The notes: a model not told the origin generated them from the sequence alone. Counted from the first letter of the stretch, positions 24,208-32,017 are shown. The stretch is 34,360 bases of DNA from Flavobacteriales bacterium UBA1937 (GCA_002337005.1 DDFD01000105.1:1-34360); one strand, 5' to 3'. Numbers and translations are program-made.

Positions 24208-24906
24208 TTACAAATAGTTTTTAATTTCATCTAATTTTTGAATAACTATCAAACCTTCTTCGGTTTTGTTTTCTCGTAAAGCATTAAAAAAAATTACTTC
24301 AATCCCGAAATTCCGAGCGCCTTCGATATCCGCAATCCAATCATCACCTATGAGAATAGATTCTGACTTTGCTGCATTAGCTTGGTTAAGAGCGTATTCA
24401 AAAATTCTAGGATTGGGTTTTCTCACATTTACATCATCTGCGCTGGTTACGATATCTACATATTTTCTGATGCCAGAACCGTCAATTTTTCTATGAGTAA
24501 CTTCGTGGAAACCGTTTGATAGAATATGAATTTTATAGTTTTTAGATTTCAAATATTCAAGAATTTCGATGCTACCATCTACCAATACGTTAAAAGCAAT
24601 AATTTCGTCTAAAAACTGATGTTCAAAAATCTGAGCCAGTTCAAAATCATCTACGTCAAAATGCAAAAAAGTATCATAAAAACGATGTTTTCTGAGGTAT
24701 TCTTTATCTATTTTTTCGTCTCTAATCAATTCCCAAAGGTGTTCATTGATTTTATCATATTTGGTATGAAAATCTTCAAATTTTATTTGAAATTTTTCTT
24801 GAATCTGATATTTTTCAAAAAGTTTTTCTAGAGTAAGTTTTGCGTTTTTACGATGATCCCAAAGTGTATTATCCAGATCAAAAAAAATGTGCCTTATGTT
24901 TTTCAT
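24208..24906 (-). CDS. YjjG-family HAD nucleotidase
   Basis: 232 residues from the ATG at 24906. HAD phosphatase motifs: I, FFDLDNTLWD with nucleophile Asp10 and Asp12; II, HILSNGFHE; III/IV, VRKPNPRIFEYALNQ then LIGDDWIADIEGARNFGI. The helical cap and the order of motifs fit YjjG-type noncanonical pyrimidine 5'-nucleotidases, which clear modified nucleotides. Closely related HAD hydrolases cannot be excluded. A TTG three codons upstream overlaps the promoter box and is rejected. It stands alone, with promoter and small ORF upstream. Confidence 0.88.
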   Translation of the reverse strand: MKNIRHIFFDLDNTLWDHRKNAKLTLEKLFEKYQIQEKFQIKFEDFHTKYDKINEHLWELIRDEKIDKEYLRKHRFYDTFLHFDVDDFELAQIFEHQFLDEIIAFNVLVDGSIEILEYLKSKNYKIHILSNGFHEVTHRKIDGSGIRKYVDIVTSADDVNVRKPNPRIFEYALNQANAAKSESILIGDDWIADIEGARNFGIEVIFFNALRENKTEEGLIVIQKLDEIKNYL

Positions 24907-24912
24907 AGGGCA

Positions 24913-24920
24913 CAAATTTA
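24913..24920 (-). promoter_or_regulatory. -7 box of the yjjG-like gene, nearly leaderless
   Basis: Reverse-strand TAAATTTG fits TAnnTTTG and ends only 6 bp before the ATG at 24906. A start site at the usual distance would give a leader of about 0-4 nt. Confidence 0.5.
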
Positions 24921-24936
24921 GGTAAAATAGTTAAAT

Positions 24937-25071
24937 TTAATTTTTAGAAACTATAAATTTCTTGTTATTTGTCTGTAAAACAGCAATAGATTTTGAAAAG
25001 TTTAATAAAAAATCTATGGTAGATTTTTTAGGCATCAAAATCGGGTTTTTAAGAGGGTAATTTTTTTTCAT
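24937..25071 (-). CDS. 44-residue small protein downstream of the sigma factor
   Basis: A complete small ORF with ATG at 25071 and TAA at 24937: basic N-terminus (MKKNYPLKNPILMPKK), then STIDFLLNFSKSIAV and a basic end KKFIVSKN. A second ATG at 25035 would give 32 residues. The pattern of an amphipathic FLLxxSKS helix and a short C-terminal strand ending in Asn recalls small unannotated flavobacterial proteins, but I cannot name a family. It is 55 bp after the sigma-factor stop, on the same strand, with no terminator between, and its start codon abuts a hairpin. Function unknown. Confidence 0.6.
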   Translation of the reverse strand: MKKNYPLKNPILMPKKSTIDFLLNFSKSIAVLQTNNKKFIVSKN

Positions 25072-25125
25072 AGGCTTAGTATGGTTGTTTATTACCATAA
25101 CGAAACGGCCTAATATTTTATTGTA

Positions 25126-25722
25126 TTACCTTGTTAAAATTATTTGATTATCCTCCATTATTTTTCTCATATTAATTAGCGCATAGCGCACTCTACCTAG
25201 AGTTGTATTAATACTGGTATTAGTTTGCTCTGCAATTTCTTTGAAACTTAACCCATCAAAAAAACGCAATCTAATGACTTCTTGCTGATTCTCTGGCAAA
25301 AACAACGTAATCTTCATTAAATCTTCATATATCTGGTTGGTAACAAGTCTGTCTTCTATATTTTCTTCGGTTTCTCTCAACAAATCAAATATCGAAAATT
25401 CATCATTTTCATAGGTAGTTTCAGAGATTTTCACATATTTATTCTTCAGCCTAAAATGGTCAATAATTAGATTATGAGCAATTCTTTTTGCCCAAAGAAT
25501 AAATTTACCATCATCATTATATCTTCCTTCTTTTAAGGAAATAATGATTTTCACAAAAGTATCTTGAAAGAGGTCATTTGCTAATTCTTCATCCATTATT
25601 TTATAGAAAATGAATGAATAGAGTTCTTTTTTATTTCGCCTAATTAATTCAGATAAGGCATCTTCGTCACCTTGCTGATATTTAGCAATAAGCAAACTGT
25701 CTGTAATTATTGTAGTAGCCAT
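25126..25722 (-). CDS. RNA polymerase sigma factor, sigma-70/ECF-like
   Basis: 198 residues. Region 2 is ELYSFIFYKIMDEELANDLF, then QDTFVKIIISL, then FILWAKRIAHNLIIDHFR. Region 4 carries a helix-turn-helix: LPENQQEVIRLRFFDGLSFK, then EIAEQTNTSINTTLGRVRYA. Between them is an acidic linker. No region 1.2 or 3, so it is an ECF-type factor; no anti-sigma factor gene with the usual transmembrane layout is adjacent. The only gene right behind it is the 44-residue ORF. It has a long structured leader and a well-formed promoter of the primary type. Confidence 0.92.
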   Translation of the reverse strand: MATTIITDSLLIAKYQQGDEDALSELIRRNKKELYSFIFYKIMDEELANDLFQDTFVKIIISLKEGRYNDDGKFILWAKRIAHNLIIDHFRLKNKYVKISETTYENDEFSIFDLLRETEENIEDRLVTNQIYEDLMKITLFLPENQQEVIRLRFFDGLSFKEIAEQTNTSINTTLGRVRYALINMRKIMEDNQIILTR

Positions 25723-25797
25723 AACGTTACTTCATTATAGTAGAAACCAGCACTAGTGCTAGTATCTAACGTTTTTTTGTAGTTTATTAAATGAAGT
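25723..25797 (-). promoter_or_regulatory. Structured leader RNA of the sigma factor gene
   Basis: Contains a perfect palindrome AGCACTAGTGCT (25749-25760), two copies of self-complementary AACGTT (25723-25728, directly before the ATG, and 25768-25773), and the inverted pair ACTTCATT/AATGAAGT (25729-25736 and 25790-25797). The AACGTT pairing and the ACTTCATT pairing cross each other, so they are alternatives. Both can occupy bases next to the start codon, as in a translational switch. Confidence 0.5.
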
Positions 25798-25838
25798 AAA
25801 TGTTTTTTCTATAGTTGATGGTTTCGTGTTACGAATGA

Positions 25839-25868
25839 CAAATTTATAAAAATTGTGATAATTTCAAA
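25839..25868 (-). promoter_or_regulatory. Promoter of the sigma factor gene (-33/-7)
   Basis: On the minus strand TTTG (25865-25868) and TAAATTTG (25839-25846) are separated by 18 nt, matching the Bacteroidota TTTG-N17-23-TAnnTTTG promoter. The start site falls near 25835, giving a leader of about 113 nt. Confidence 0.7.
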
Positions 25869-25914
25869 ACAAATTTTCAGAAATTTACTAAAATGGCTAA
25901 TATTTTTATCTTAA

Positions 25915-26391
25915 TTATTCTAAAACCACCAAAGGAATATTAATGCTAAAATTAAAATTAAGTCCTTTTAATTCCTTACCATTAATCAATTGATGACCAT
26001 AATTAAAGGCATATCCGCCAGTGAAATCTACAATTCCAAAAAGAGAAACGCCCGCTTTTGGTGCTAGATATTTATGTGTAGCTTCTGCTCCTAAAAGAAA
26101 ATAAAAAGAATGTTTAATGTCATCATTCTTACTAAAATTAAAAAGTATATCTCCTTGTAATTTAGGCAAAACAGCCAATTTATGATGAACTGAACCAACT
26201 AAAGCCGAACCGGAAAGTCTGTATAAAACATCATCTTTTTTTAAGAGTATAAATCGAGCTCCTAATTCTCCGAAACTTTGATTTTGATATTCGTAACCCG
26301 CAAAAATGGTAGGATGCACGGTAATCTGAGCTTTAGAAAAACTAGAAAACACAATTAAAGAAAATATAAATAGATACTTTTTGAAATTCAT
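25915..26391 (-). CDS. Exported outer-membrane-like hypothetical protein
   Basis: 158 residues from the ATG at 26391. Signal peptide MNFKKYLFIFSLIVFSSFSKAQ is followed by alternating strands with Gly and aromatic residues: HPTIFAGYEYQNQSFGELGA, YRLSGSALVGSVHHKL, VDFTGGYAFNYGHQL, and a terminal LNFNFSINIPLVVLE. This suggests a small beta-barrel or lipocalin-like envelope protein. No family recognised. An in-frame ATG 12 codons upstream would run through the metK terminator and is rejected. The gene follows metK after that terminator, so it has its own transcription or relies on read-through. Confidence 0.7.
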   Translation of the reverse strand: MNFKKYLFIFSLIVFSSFSKAQITVHPTIFAGYEYQNQSFGELGARFILLKKDDVLYRLSGSALVGSVHHKLAVLPKLQGDILFNFSKNDDIKHSFYFLLGAEATHKYLAPKAGVSLFGIVDFTGGYAFNYGHQLINGKELKGLNFNFSINIPLVVLE

Positions 26392-26417
26392 TTTAAATTT
26401 TTGTGTAAAAATAAGAA

Positions 26418-26439
26418 AACCGCTCATAAATGAACGGTT
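26418..26439 (-). terminator. Terminator of metK
   Basis: AACCG-C-TCAT (26418-26427) pairs with ATGA-A-CGGTT (26430-26439), one internal mismatch, 2-nt loop. On the minus strand TTTTCTTATTTTT follows. It lies 26 bp after the metK stop. Confidence 0.75.
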
Positions 26440-26464
26440 TATCTGTTATAAATTTAATGAACTC

Positions 26465-27742
26465 TTATAATCCGAAAGCTTTTTTTACATCTTCTACTCG
26501 GTCTAGTTTTTCCCAAGTGAAGAATTCCAAATCATCTATGGTAAGCTCATTTTTTTGCCCTTTATTAAAGGTTTTACTCGCTACATAATAATCTCTACCC
26601 ATGTGCCCGTAAGCTGCAGTTTCTTGATAGATAGGGTTTCTTAATTTCAAATTCTGTTCAATAGCATAAGGCCTTAGGTCAAATAATTCTTGAACTTTTT
26701 TCGCTAAATCCCCATCATTAATTCCTACTTTGGAAGTTCCATAAGTATTGATAAATAAACCGCAAGGTTCTGCAACACCAATTGCATAAGAAACTTGCAC
26801 CAAAACTTCATCTGCAACACCTGCTGCAACTAGATTCTTAGCAATATGTCTGGTAGCATAAGCCGCGCTTCTGTCCACTTTAGAAGGATCTTTACCAGAG
26901 AAAGCACCACCACCGTGAGCTCCTTTTCCGCCGTATGTATCTACAATAATTTTTCTACCGGTAAGACCTGTATCACCGTGAGGTCCGCCAATTACAAATT
27001 TACCCGTAGGATTGATATGATATTTAATTTGGTCATTAAATAATGCCTGAATTTCTGGTTTTTGCTGAGCAACAACTCTAGGAATAAGAATTTCTACAAT
27101 ATCTTTTCTGATTTTTGCTAGCATTTCTTCATCTTCTGCAAAATCATCATGTTGAGTAGAAACTACGATAGCGTCTATTCTCTGCGGTTTATGATCATCA
27201 GAATATTCTATAGTAACCTGAGATTTAGCATCTGGACGAAGATAAGCAATCTCTGTACCTTCTCTTCTAATCGCAGAAAGTTCCCTAAGAATAGAATGCG
27301 CTAAATCTAAAGCAAGTGGCATATAATTTTCGGTTTCATTGGTAGCATAACCGAACATCATTCCTTGGTCTCCAGCTCCTTGTGCATTAGCTCTTTCTTC
27401 GAAAGATTCACCAGATTTTCTGTCAACTCCTTGATTAATGTCTGAAGATTGCTCGTGAATAGCAGAAATCACTCCACAAGAATCACCATTAAACATATAT
27501 TCTCCTTTGGTATAACCAATTCCGTTAATTACATCTCTTGCAATGCTTTGTACATCCAGATAAGCTTCTGATTTTACTTCACCAGCCAAAACTACCTGAC
27601 CAGTAGTTACTAATGTTTCACAAGCTACTTTAGAATTTTTATCATAAGCTAAAAAATTATCAATAAGTGCATCAGAAATCTGATCTGCTACTTTGTCTGG
27701 ATGTCCTTCTGAAACGGATTCAGATGTGAATAAATAAGGCAT
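26465..27742 (-). CDS. metK: S-adenosylmethionine synthase
   Basis: Makes SAM from methionine and ATP; cytoplasmic tetramer. 425 residues with all hallmark motifs: MPYLFTSESVSEGHPDKVAD at the start (ATP/metal site), GAGDQGMMFGYATNE, GGPHGDTGLTGRKIIVDTYG with the P-loop-like glycines, and GGGAFSGKDPSKVDRSAAYA. Start ATG at 27742 matches the family. The gene is a single-gene unit with its own promoter, a roughly 140-nt leader that carries a riboswitch-like element, and a terminator. Confidence 0.98.
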   Translation of the reverse strand: MPYLFTSESVSEGHPDKVADQISDALIDNFLAYDKNSKVACETLVTTGQVVLAGEVKSEAYLDVQSIARDVINGIGYTKGEYMFNGDSCGVISAIHEQSSDINQGVDRKSGESFEERANAQGAGDQGMMFGYATNETENYMPLALDLAHSILRELSAIRREGTEIAYLRPDAKSQVTIEYSDDHKPQRIDAIVVSTQHDDFAEDEEMLAKIRKDIVEILIPRVVAQQKPEIQALFNDQIKYHINPTGKFVIGGPHGDTGLTGRKIIVDTYGGKGAHGGGAFSGKDPSKVDRSAAYATRHIAKNLVAAGVADEVLVQVSYAIGVAEPCGLFINTYGTSKVGINDGDLAKKVQELFDLRPYAIEQNLKLRNPIYQETAAYGHMGRDYYVASKTFNKGQKNELTIDDLEFFTWEKLDRVEDVKKAFGL

Positions 27743-27819
27743 ATTTTCTTTTTTACAAAAATTAAGATTAATATTATCCAGCAGAAAAAAGAGGGATAGC
27801 CACCAAGAACTAAAAAGAA

Positions 27820-27880
27820 ATTATCTGTTTTAGCATTTTTTATTGAGGTTGCAATCAGTCCAAATTTTTCCTCTGAAATT
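27820..27880 (-). promoter_or_regulatory. Probable SAM-II-type riboswitch in the metK leader
   Basis: On the minus strand: GAGG (27873-27870) can pair with CCTC (27848-27845), enclosing an A/U-rich loop ending CTGATTGCAA. Downstream lies AAAAAATGCTAAAACAG, where CAG (27826-27824) can pair back to CTG (27858-27856) and UGC with GCA, forming an H-type pseudoknot. The ATTGCA and GCTAAAA words match the conserved core of SAM-II riboswitches as I remember them. The position, right after the start site and before a SAM synthase, fits feedback by SAM. The variant with longer loops may apply. Confidence 0.6.
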
Positions 27881-27887
27881 TGAGCCA

Positions 27888-27918
27888 CAAAATTACAGAG
27901 TATTTTTCTAATTTCAAA
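27888..27918 (-). promoter_or_regulatory. Promoter of metK (-33/-7)
   Basis: Minus-strand TTTG (27915-27918) and TAATTTTG (27888-27895) are 19 nt apart, an ideal Bacteroidota promoter. The start site near 27884 places the riboswitch-like element at the very 5' end of the transcript. Confidence 0.75.
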
Positions 27919-27930
27919 ATAGTTATGAAA

Positions 27931-27958
27931 AAAGCTTTGTGAAATTTCACAAAGCTTT
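27931..27958 (-). terminator. Terminator of oxyR
   Basis: A perfect 28-bp palindrome beginning AAAGCTTTGTGAAA is followed on the minus strand by a T-run. It lies 5 bp after the oxyR stop and just upstream of the metK promoter. Confidence 0.9.
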
Positions 27959-27963
27959 ATATT

Positions 27964-28917
27964 TTATTGAGGACTAATGTTTACAAAATCTTCTGGATGT
28001 GTCGTGTAGTTCAGTTTTGGTTTCAAAGAATTCTTAACAGAAGTTACCAATTCATCTAAAATCTTTTGTTTATACGTTGGTTTATAGTAGATTAAACTAA
28101 TCTCTCTACTTGGGAAAGGCTTTTTAAATCGATGAATTTTTTCTTTTTGCCCATCAGAAAGTTGAGACACCGCCAATTCTGGTAAAACGGTAAGACCACC
28201 TATTTTATCTACCATATGTACCAAAGTATTGATATTAGATGCCATAAAATCTAGATTCTTTGGTTTCAAAGAATTTTCTCTAAGATGACAGATGTTTTCA
28301 AACTGAGTTCTTAGACAGTTTCCTTCTTCCAAAAGCCAAACTTTATTTACATCTATATCTTCTGGCATTATAAATTGGTCTCCTTTTTCATTGGCCATTT
28401 TATCTGCGGAATAGACCATTAATTCTTCATTAAAAAGAAAATCGGCAAAAAATTCTTCGGCATCAGAATATGGCGTTGCGATAATTCCTGCATCTAACTC
28501 ACCCGATTTTAACCCTTTGATAATGTTTTCTGTGGTCATTTCTTTTACATTGAGTTCAATCTTTGGATTGCTAGACAAAAACTCAAAAATTTCTGTTGGC
28601 AGTATAAAACTAGATACCGTAGGAATAATCCCCAAATTAATTTTACCAGCAAGCACGTTATTTAGAATACTTGCTTTGTTTTTTAGTTCCATTACAGAAT
28701 CTACAACTAATTTAGCCTGATCTATAATCTGCGCACCAATATCTGTAGTTCTAATAGGATGGGTGGTTCTATCAAAGATTTTCACCTCCATTTCATCTTC
28801 AAACTTCTGTATCATAGCACTAAGTGTAGGCTGTGTAATAAAGCAAGCTTGTGCAGCTTTACCAAAATGTTTATATTTATCTACTGCTATTAGATACTCT
28901 AATTGTTGAATATTCAT
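27964..28917 (-). CDS. oxyR: LysR-family peroxide sensor OxyR
   Basis: Hydrogen-peroxide-sensing activator of antioxidant genes. 317 residues. N-terminal winged helix-turn-helix: MNIQQLEYLIAVDKYKHFGK, QACFITQPTLSAMIQKFEDE, and FDRTTHPIRTTDIG. The effector domain contains the OxyR redox pair: Cys201 and Cys210 in EGNCLRTQFENICHLRE, the same spacing (CysX8Cys) as the E. coli Cys199-Cys208 pair. Divergent from the catalase gene with a 183-bp shared region, the standard oxyR-kat arrangement. A -7 box is seen upstream, and a strong terminator follows. Confidence 0.95.
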   Translation of the reverse strand: MNIQQLEYLIAVDKYKHFGKAAQACFITQPTLSAMIQKFEDEMEVKIFDRTTHPIRTTDIGAQIIDQAKLVVDSVMELKNKASILNNVLAGKINLGIIPTVSSFILPTEIFEFLSSNPKIELNVKEMTTENIIKGLKSGELDAGIIATPYSDAEEFFADFLFNEELMVYSADKMANEKGDQFIMPEDIDVNKVWLLEEGNCLRTQFENICHLRENSLKPKNLDFMASNINTLVHMVDKIGGLTVLPELAVSQLSDGQKEKIHRFKKPFPSREISLIYYKPTYKQKILDELVTSVKNSLKPKLNYTTHPEDFVNISPQ

Positions 28918-28938
28918 AAATATTTATAATTTCTATGA

Positions 28939-28946
28939 CAAATATA
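28939..28946 (-). promoter_or_regulatory. -7 box of oxyR
   Basis: Reverse-strand TATATTTG fits TAnnTTTG, about 22 bp before the oxyR ATG at 28917. The CTAT...ATAG half-site-like words around 28933-28947 could be part of an OxyR operator, but this is unverified. Confidence 0.5.
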
Positions 28947-29044
28947 GAGAAGAAGTACGAATTAAACTAATTTCTGAACCTATTTATCATCACATTTTGT
29001 TTACAAAAAAACAATTGATTTTATTCATAGATAATTCTTTGAAT

Positions 29045-29075
29045 TTTGATTAATTCCACTTAATTTTATCCTTTG
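29045..29075 (+). promoter_or_regulatory. Possible catalase promoter
   Basis: TTTG (29045-29048) and TATCCTTTG (29067-29075) lie 18 nt apart, near the Bacteroidota consensus but with one extra base in the -7 box. That kind of imperfection is common where an activator is required. The ATG is at 29101. Confidence 0.4.
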
Positions 29076-29100
29076 AATTTTCTAACATTATAACTTAATC

Positions 29101-30585
29101 ATGAGCAAAAAACTCACTAATTCATCAGGAATACCCTATTTTGAGCATCAAGATTCTCAAACTGTGGGAGCTAGAGGCCCAGTTCTATTACAAGATTTCA
29201 TTCTACAAGAAAATCTAGCACATTTTGTAAGAGAAAGAATTCCAGAGAGAGTGGTACACGCTAAAGGTTCTGGCGCATACGGAAAATTTACCGTTACTCA
29301 AGATATTACCCAATATACCCGAGCAAAATTGTTTTCTAAAATTGGAAATACTTGCAAAATGTTTGCCCGATTTTCTACTGTAGGCGGAGAAAAAGGCAGC
29401 GCAGATACAGCAAGAGATCCTAGAGGTTTTGCTTTAAAATTCTACACCGAAGACGGAAATTGGGATTTAGTTGGTAATAACACCCCTGTCTTTTTTATAA
29501 AAGATGCTAAAAAATTTCCAGACTTTATCCACACCCAAAAAAGACACCCAAAAACAAATCTGAAATCTCATACCATGATGTGGGATTTTTGGAGTTTAAA
29601 TCCAGAAAGTCTTCATCAGGTATTAATTTTAATGAGTGACAGAGGTACACCTTATGGTTACAGACATATGCACGGTTTTGGCTCTCATACTTTTTCTATG
29701 ATTAATGCTAAAAACGAAAGAGTTTGGGTAAAATTTCATTTAAAAACAAAACAAGGAATTAAAAACTTTACTGATGCTGAAGCCACAAAAATGGGTGGAG
29801 AAAATCCAGATTTTGCACAAGAAGACCTTTGCAATGCTATAGAAAATGGAGATTTCCCAAAATGGACAATGTACATCCAAGTAATGACGGAAGAACAGGC
29901 CAGAGAATTCAAATGGAATCCTTTTGATATTACTAAAGTTTGGTTTCAAAGTGAATTTCCATTGATAGAAGTTGGGGAAATGGAACTCAATGAAATTCCT
30001 AGAAATTATTTTGCGCATGTAGAGCAATCTGCATTTTCACCAAGTAATCTTGTAGATGGAATTAGCTTTTCTCCAGATAAAATGCTACAAGGCAGGTTGT
30101 TTTCTTATCCTGATGCACACCGATACAGAGTGGGCGTAAACGCTCATCAGCTAGAAGTTAACCGTTGTCCTTTTCAAGTAAATAATTACCAAAGAGACGG
30201 TTATATGGCAGATGCTAAAGATTACGAAGACGCGCCTAATTATCATCCTAATAGTTTTGATGATATAAAACCAGACGCTTCTTACAAAAAATTCGAAGAA
30301 GAACTAGACAGCAACAAAGTTTCATTTTTTGATAGAAATGAAGATGATGGCGACCATTACACGCAACCAGGATTACTCTACACCAAAGCAATGAACCCTG
30401 AAGATAGAACCAATTTGGTTAATAACATTATAGGACACATGAGTAAAATAGAGGGATCAAACAAGGATCTCATTATCAATCGTCAACTTTGCCATTTCTT
30501 TAGGGCAAATGTAGAACTCGGGATGAGAGTAGCTTCTGGACTTAGTGTAAAAATAGATGACAATGTAATGAAACACACAAAATAG
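29101..30585 (+). CDS. katA: Haem catalase, small-subunit clade
   Basis: Dismutates hydrogen peroxide; cytoplasmic or periplasmic, but no signal peptide is visible so cytoplasmic is likely. 494 residues, the small-subunit size. Active-site His53 in ERVVHAKGSGAYG; the Asn motif GNNTPVFFIKDAKKFPDF; the haem-ligand Tyr336 in RLFSYPDAHRYRVG. WSLNPESLHQV and GFGSHTFSMINA are also typical. Divergent from oxyR, whose protein probably activates it. The gene symbol is by family; kat naming varies in Bacteroidota. It ends at a hairpin terminator. Confidence 0.96.
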   Translation: MSKKLTNSSGIPYFEHQDSQTVGARGPVLLQDFILQENLAHFVRERIPERVVHAKGSGAYGKFTVTQDITQYTRAKLFSKIGNTCKMFARFSTVGGEKGSADTARDPRGFALKFYTEDGNWDLVGNNTPVFFIKDAKKFPDFIHTQKRHPKTNLKSHTMMWDFWSLNPESLHQVLILMSDRGTPYGYRHMHGFGSHTFSMINAKNERVWVKFHLKTKQGIKNFTDAEATKMGGENPDFAQEDLCNAIENGDFPKWTMYIQVMTEEQAREFKWNPFDITKVWFQSEFPLIEVGEMELNEIPRNYFAHVEQSAFSPSNLVDGISFSPDKMLQGRLFSYPDAHRYRVGVNAHQLEVNRCPFQVNNYQRDGYMADAKDYEDAPNYHPNSFDDIKPDASYKKFEEELDSNKVSFFDRNEDDGDHYTQPGLLYTKAMNPEDRTNLVNNIIGHMSKIEGSNKDLIINRQLCHFFRANVELGMRVASGLSVKIDDNVMKHTK

Positions 30586-30611
30586 TAAAAACTAACACTA
30601 ATATAGAGATT

Positions 30612-30642
30612 AACCAAGCAAAAAAGCTTGGTTTTCTTTATT
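30612..30642 (+). terminator. Terminator of the catalase gene
   Basis: AACCAAGC (30612-30619) pairs with GCTTGGTT (30626-30633) over a six-A loop, followed by TTCTTTATT. It separates the catalase from the crotonase gene. Confidence 0.85.
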
Positions 30643-30703
30643 CTAAAGCTTAAAATTTGTTATTTTGTACAATCAAAATATTATGTTAATAAAATAAAAT
30701 ACT

Positions 30704-31471
30704 ATGATTTTTGAAAATATCCTTCTTGAAAAACAAGAAAAAATAAACATCATCACCATCAATAGACCCGAAAGCTTAAACGCTCTAAACGGAAAGACGA
30801 TTAAAGAAATTAGTGACGCATTAGGTATCTTAGAAAATGATACAAATTGTAGAGTCATCATCATCACAGGAAGTGGGCAAAAATCCTTTGTAGCCGGAGC
30901 AGATATTAAAGAATTTTCAGATTTTGGACAAAATGAAGCCGAAGAATTGGCTAGAAATGGACAAAACCTACTTTTTAATAAAATAGAAAATCTAAAAAAA
31001 CCAGTAATTGCAGCCATAAATGGTTTTGCATTAGGTGGCGGTCTAGAGTTAGCAATGTCTTGTCATATAAGATATGCTTCTGAAAATGCAAAATTAGGAC
31101 TCCCGGAAGTTACTCTTGGATTAATCCCTGGTTACGGAGGCACGCAAAGATTACCAAAATTAGTAGGAAAAGGAATTGCAAATGAAATGATATTCTCTGC
31201 CAAGATGATTAGCGCAGAGAGAGCCAAAGAAATTGGTTTAGTAAACGAAGTTTATCCAATAGAAAACCTTTTGCCAAAAACAATAGAACTTGCATCTTTA
31301 ATTTCTAAAAATTCTTCACAAGGAATTTCAAAAGCTATAGCAGCAGTAAATGCTTCTGATAATCAGAATGGTTACGAATTAGAAATAAAATATTTCGGAG
31401 AACTTTTTGATATGGAAGACAAAAAAGAAGGCATATCTGCATTTATAAACAAAAGAAAACCTAATTTTTAA
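30704..31471 (+). CDS. Enoyl-CoA hydratase/isomerase (crotonase family)
   Basis: 255 residues, cytoplasmic. Crotonase signatures: SFVAGADIKE (61-70), the oxyanion-hole segment INGFALGGGLELAMSCH, and GLPEVTLGLIPGYGGTQRLP. Both catalytic glutamates of hydratases are present, Glu115 and Glu135 with the usual 20-residue spacing, so 2-enoyl-CoA hydratase activity in fatty-acid or short-chain acyl-CoA breakdown is likely. The exact substrate is unreadable. No other beta-oxidation gene is near. It is followed after 46 bp by the deaminase gene on the same strand. Confidence 0.93.
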   Translation: MIFENILLEKQEKINIITINRPESLNALNGKTIKEISDALGILENDTNCRVIIITGSGQKSFVAGADIKEFSDFGQNEAEELARNGQNLLFNKIENLKKPVIAAINGFALGGGLELAMSCHIRYASENAKLGLPEVTLGLIPGYGGTQRLPKLVGKGIANEMIFSAKMISAERAKEIGLVNEVYPIENLLPKTIELASLISKNSSQGISKAIAAVNASDNQNGYELEIKYFGELFDMEDKKEGISAFINKRKPNF

Positions 31472-31517
31472 CAAAAAAAATCAAAGTTTAGCACGATTTT
31501 TGTATTCATATAGGATT

Positions 31518-31940
31518 ATGCATAATAAATTTGATATCGCATATTTAAGAATGGCAAAAGAATGGGCAAAGCTCTCTTATTGCCAAAGAAAGCAGGTTGG
31601 TGCTCTCATCGTAAAAGACAGGATGATTATCTCTGACGGATACAATGGCACACCATCTGGTGCAGAAAATTGCTGCGAAGATGAAGACGGAAAAACACAT
31701 TGGTATGTTTTGCATGCAGAAGCCAATGCTATTTTAAAATTAGCAGCCAGCACGCAATCTGCAAAAGGAGCAACATTGTACCTTACTTTATCGCCTTGCA
31801 AAGAATGTAGCAAACTAATACTTCAAGCAGGAATTAAAAGGCTGGTATTTATAGATAGATATTCAGACACAGAAGGATTAAATTTCCTACAAAACGCGGA
31901 TGTCGAAATAATACAAGTTGAAGAAGATTTTTTAAAATAA
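31518..31940 (+). CDS. Deoxycytidylate (dCMP) deaminase-type zinc deaminase
   Basis: 140 residues from the ATG at 31518 (MHNKFDIAYLRMAKEWAKLS). Zinc-site motifs: HAEANAI with His66 and catalytic Glu68, and SPCKECSK with Cys94 and Cys97. SDGYNGTPSGAENCCEDEDG is the substrate-loop signature of dCMP deaminases (ComEB-like). It probably converts dCMP to dUMP for thymidylate synthesis. A TTG at 31500 is an unlikely start. It lies 46 bp after the crotonase gene and about 77 bp before xerD. Confidence 0.92.
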   Translation: MHNKFDIAYLRMAKEWAKLSYCQRKQVGALIVKDRMIISDGYNGTPSGAENCCEDEDGKTHWYVLHAEANAILKLAASTQSAKGATLYLTLSPCKECSKLILQAGIKRLVFIDRYSDTEGLNFLQNADVEIIQVEEDFLK

Positions 31941-32017
31941 ATTATATAAACTCTAAAAACACATTAAAAGACACAGAAATAATTTTTTAACCTGAAAAAC
32001 ACAGAAAAAAAACACAA

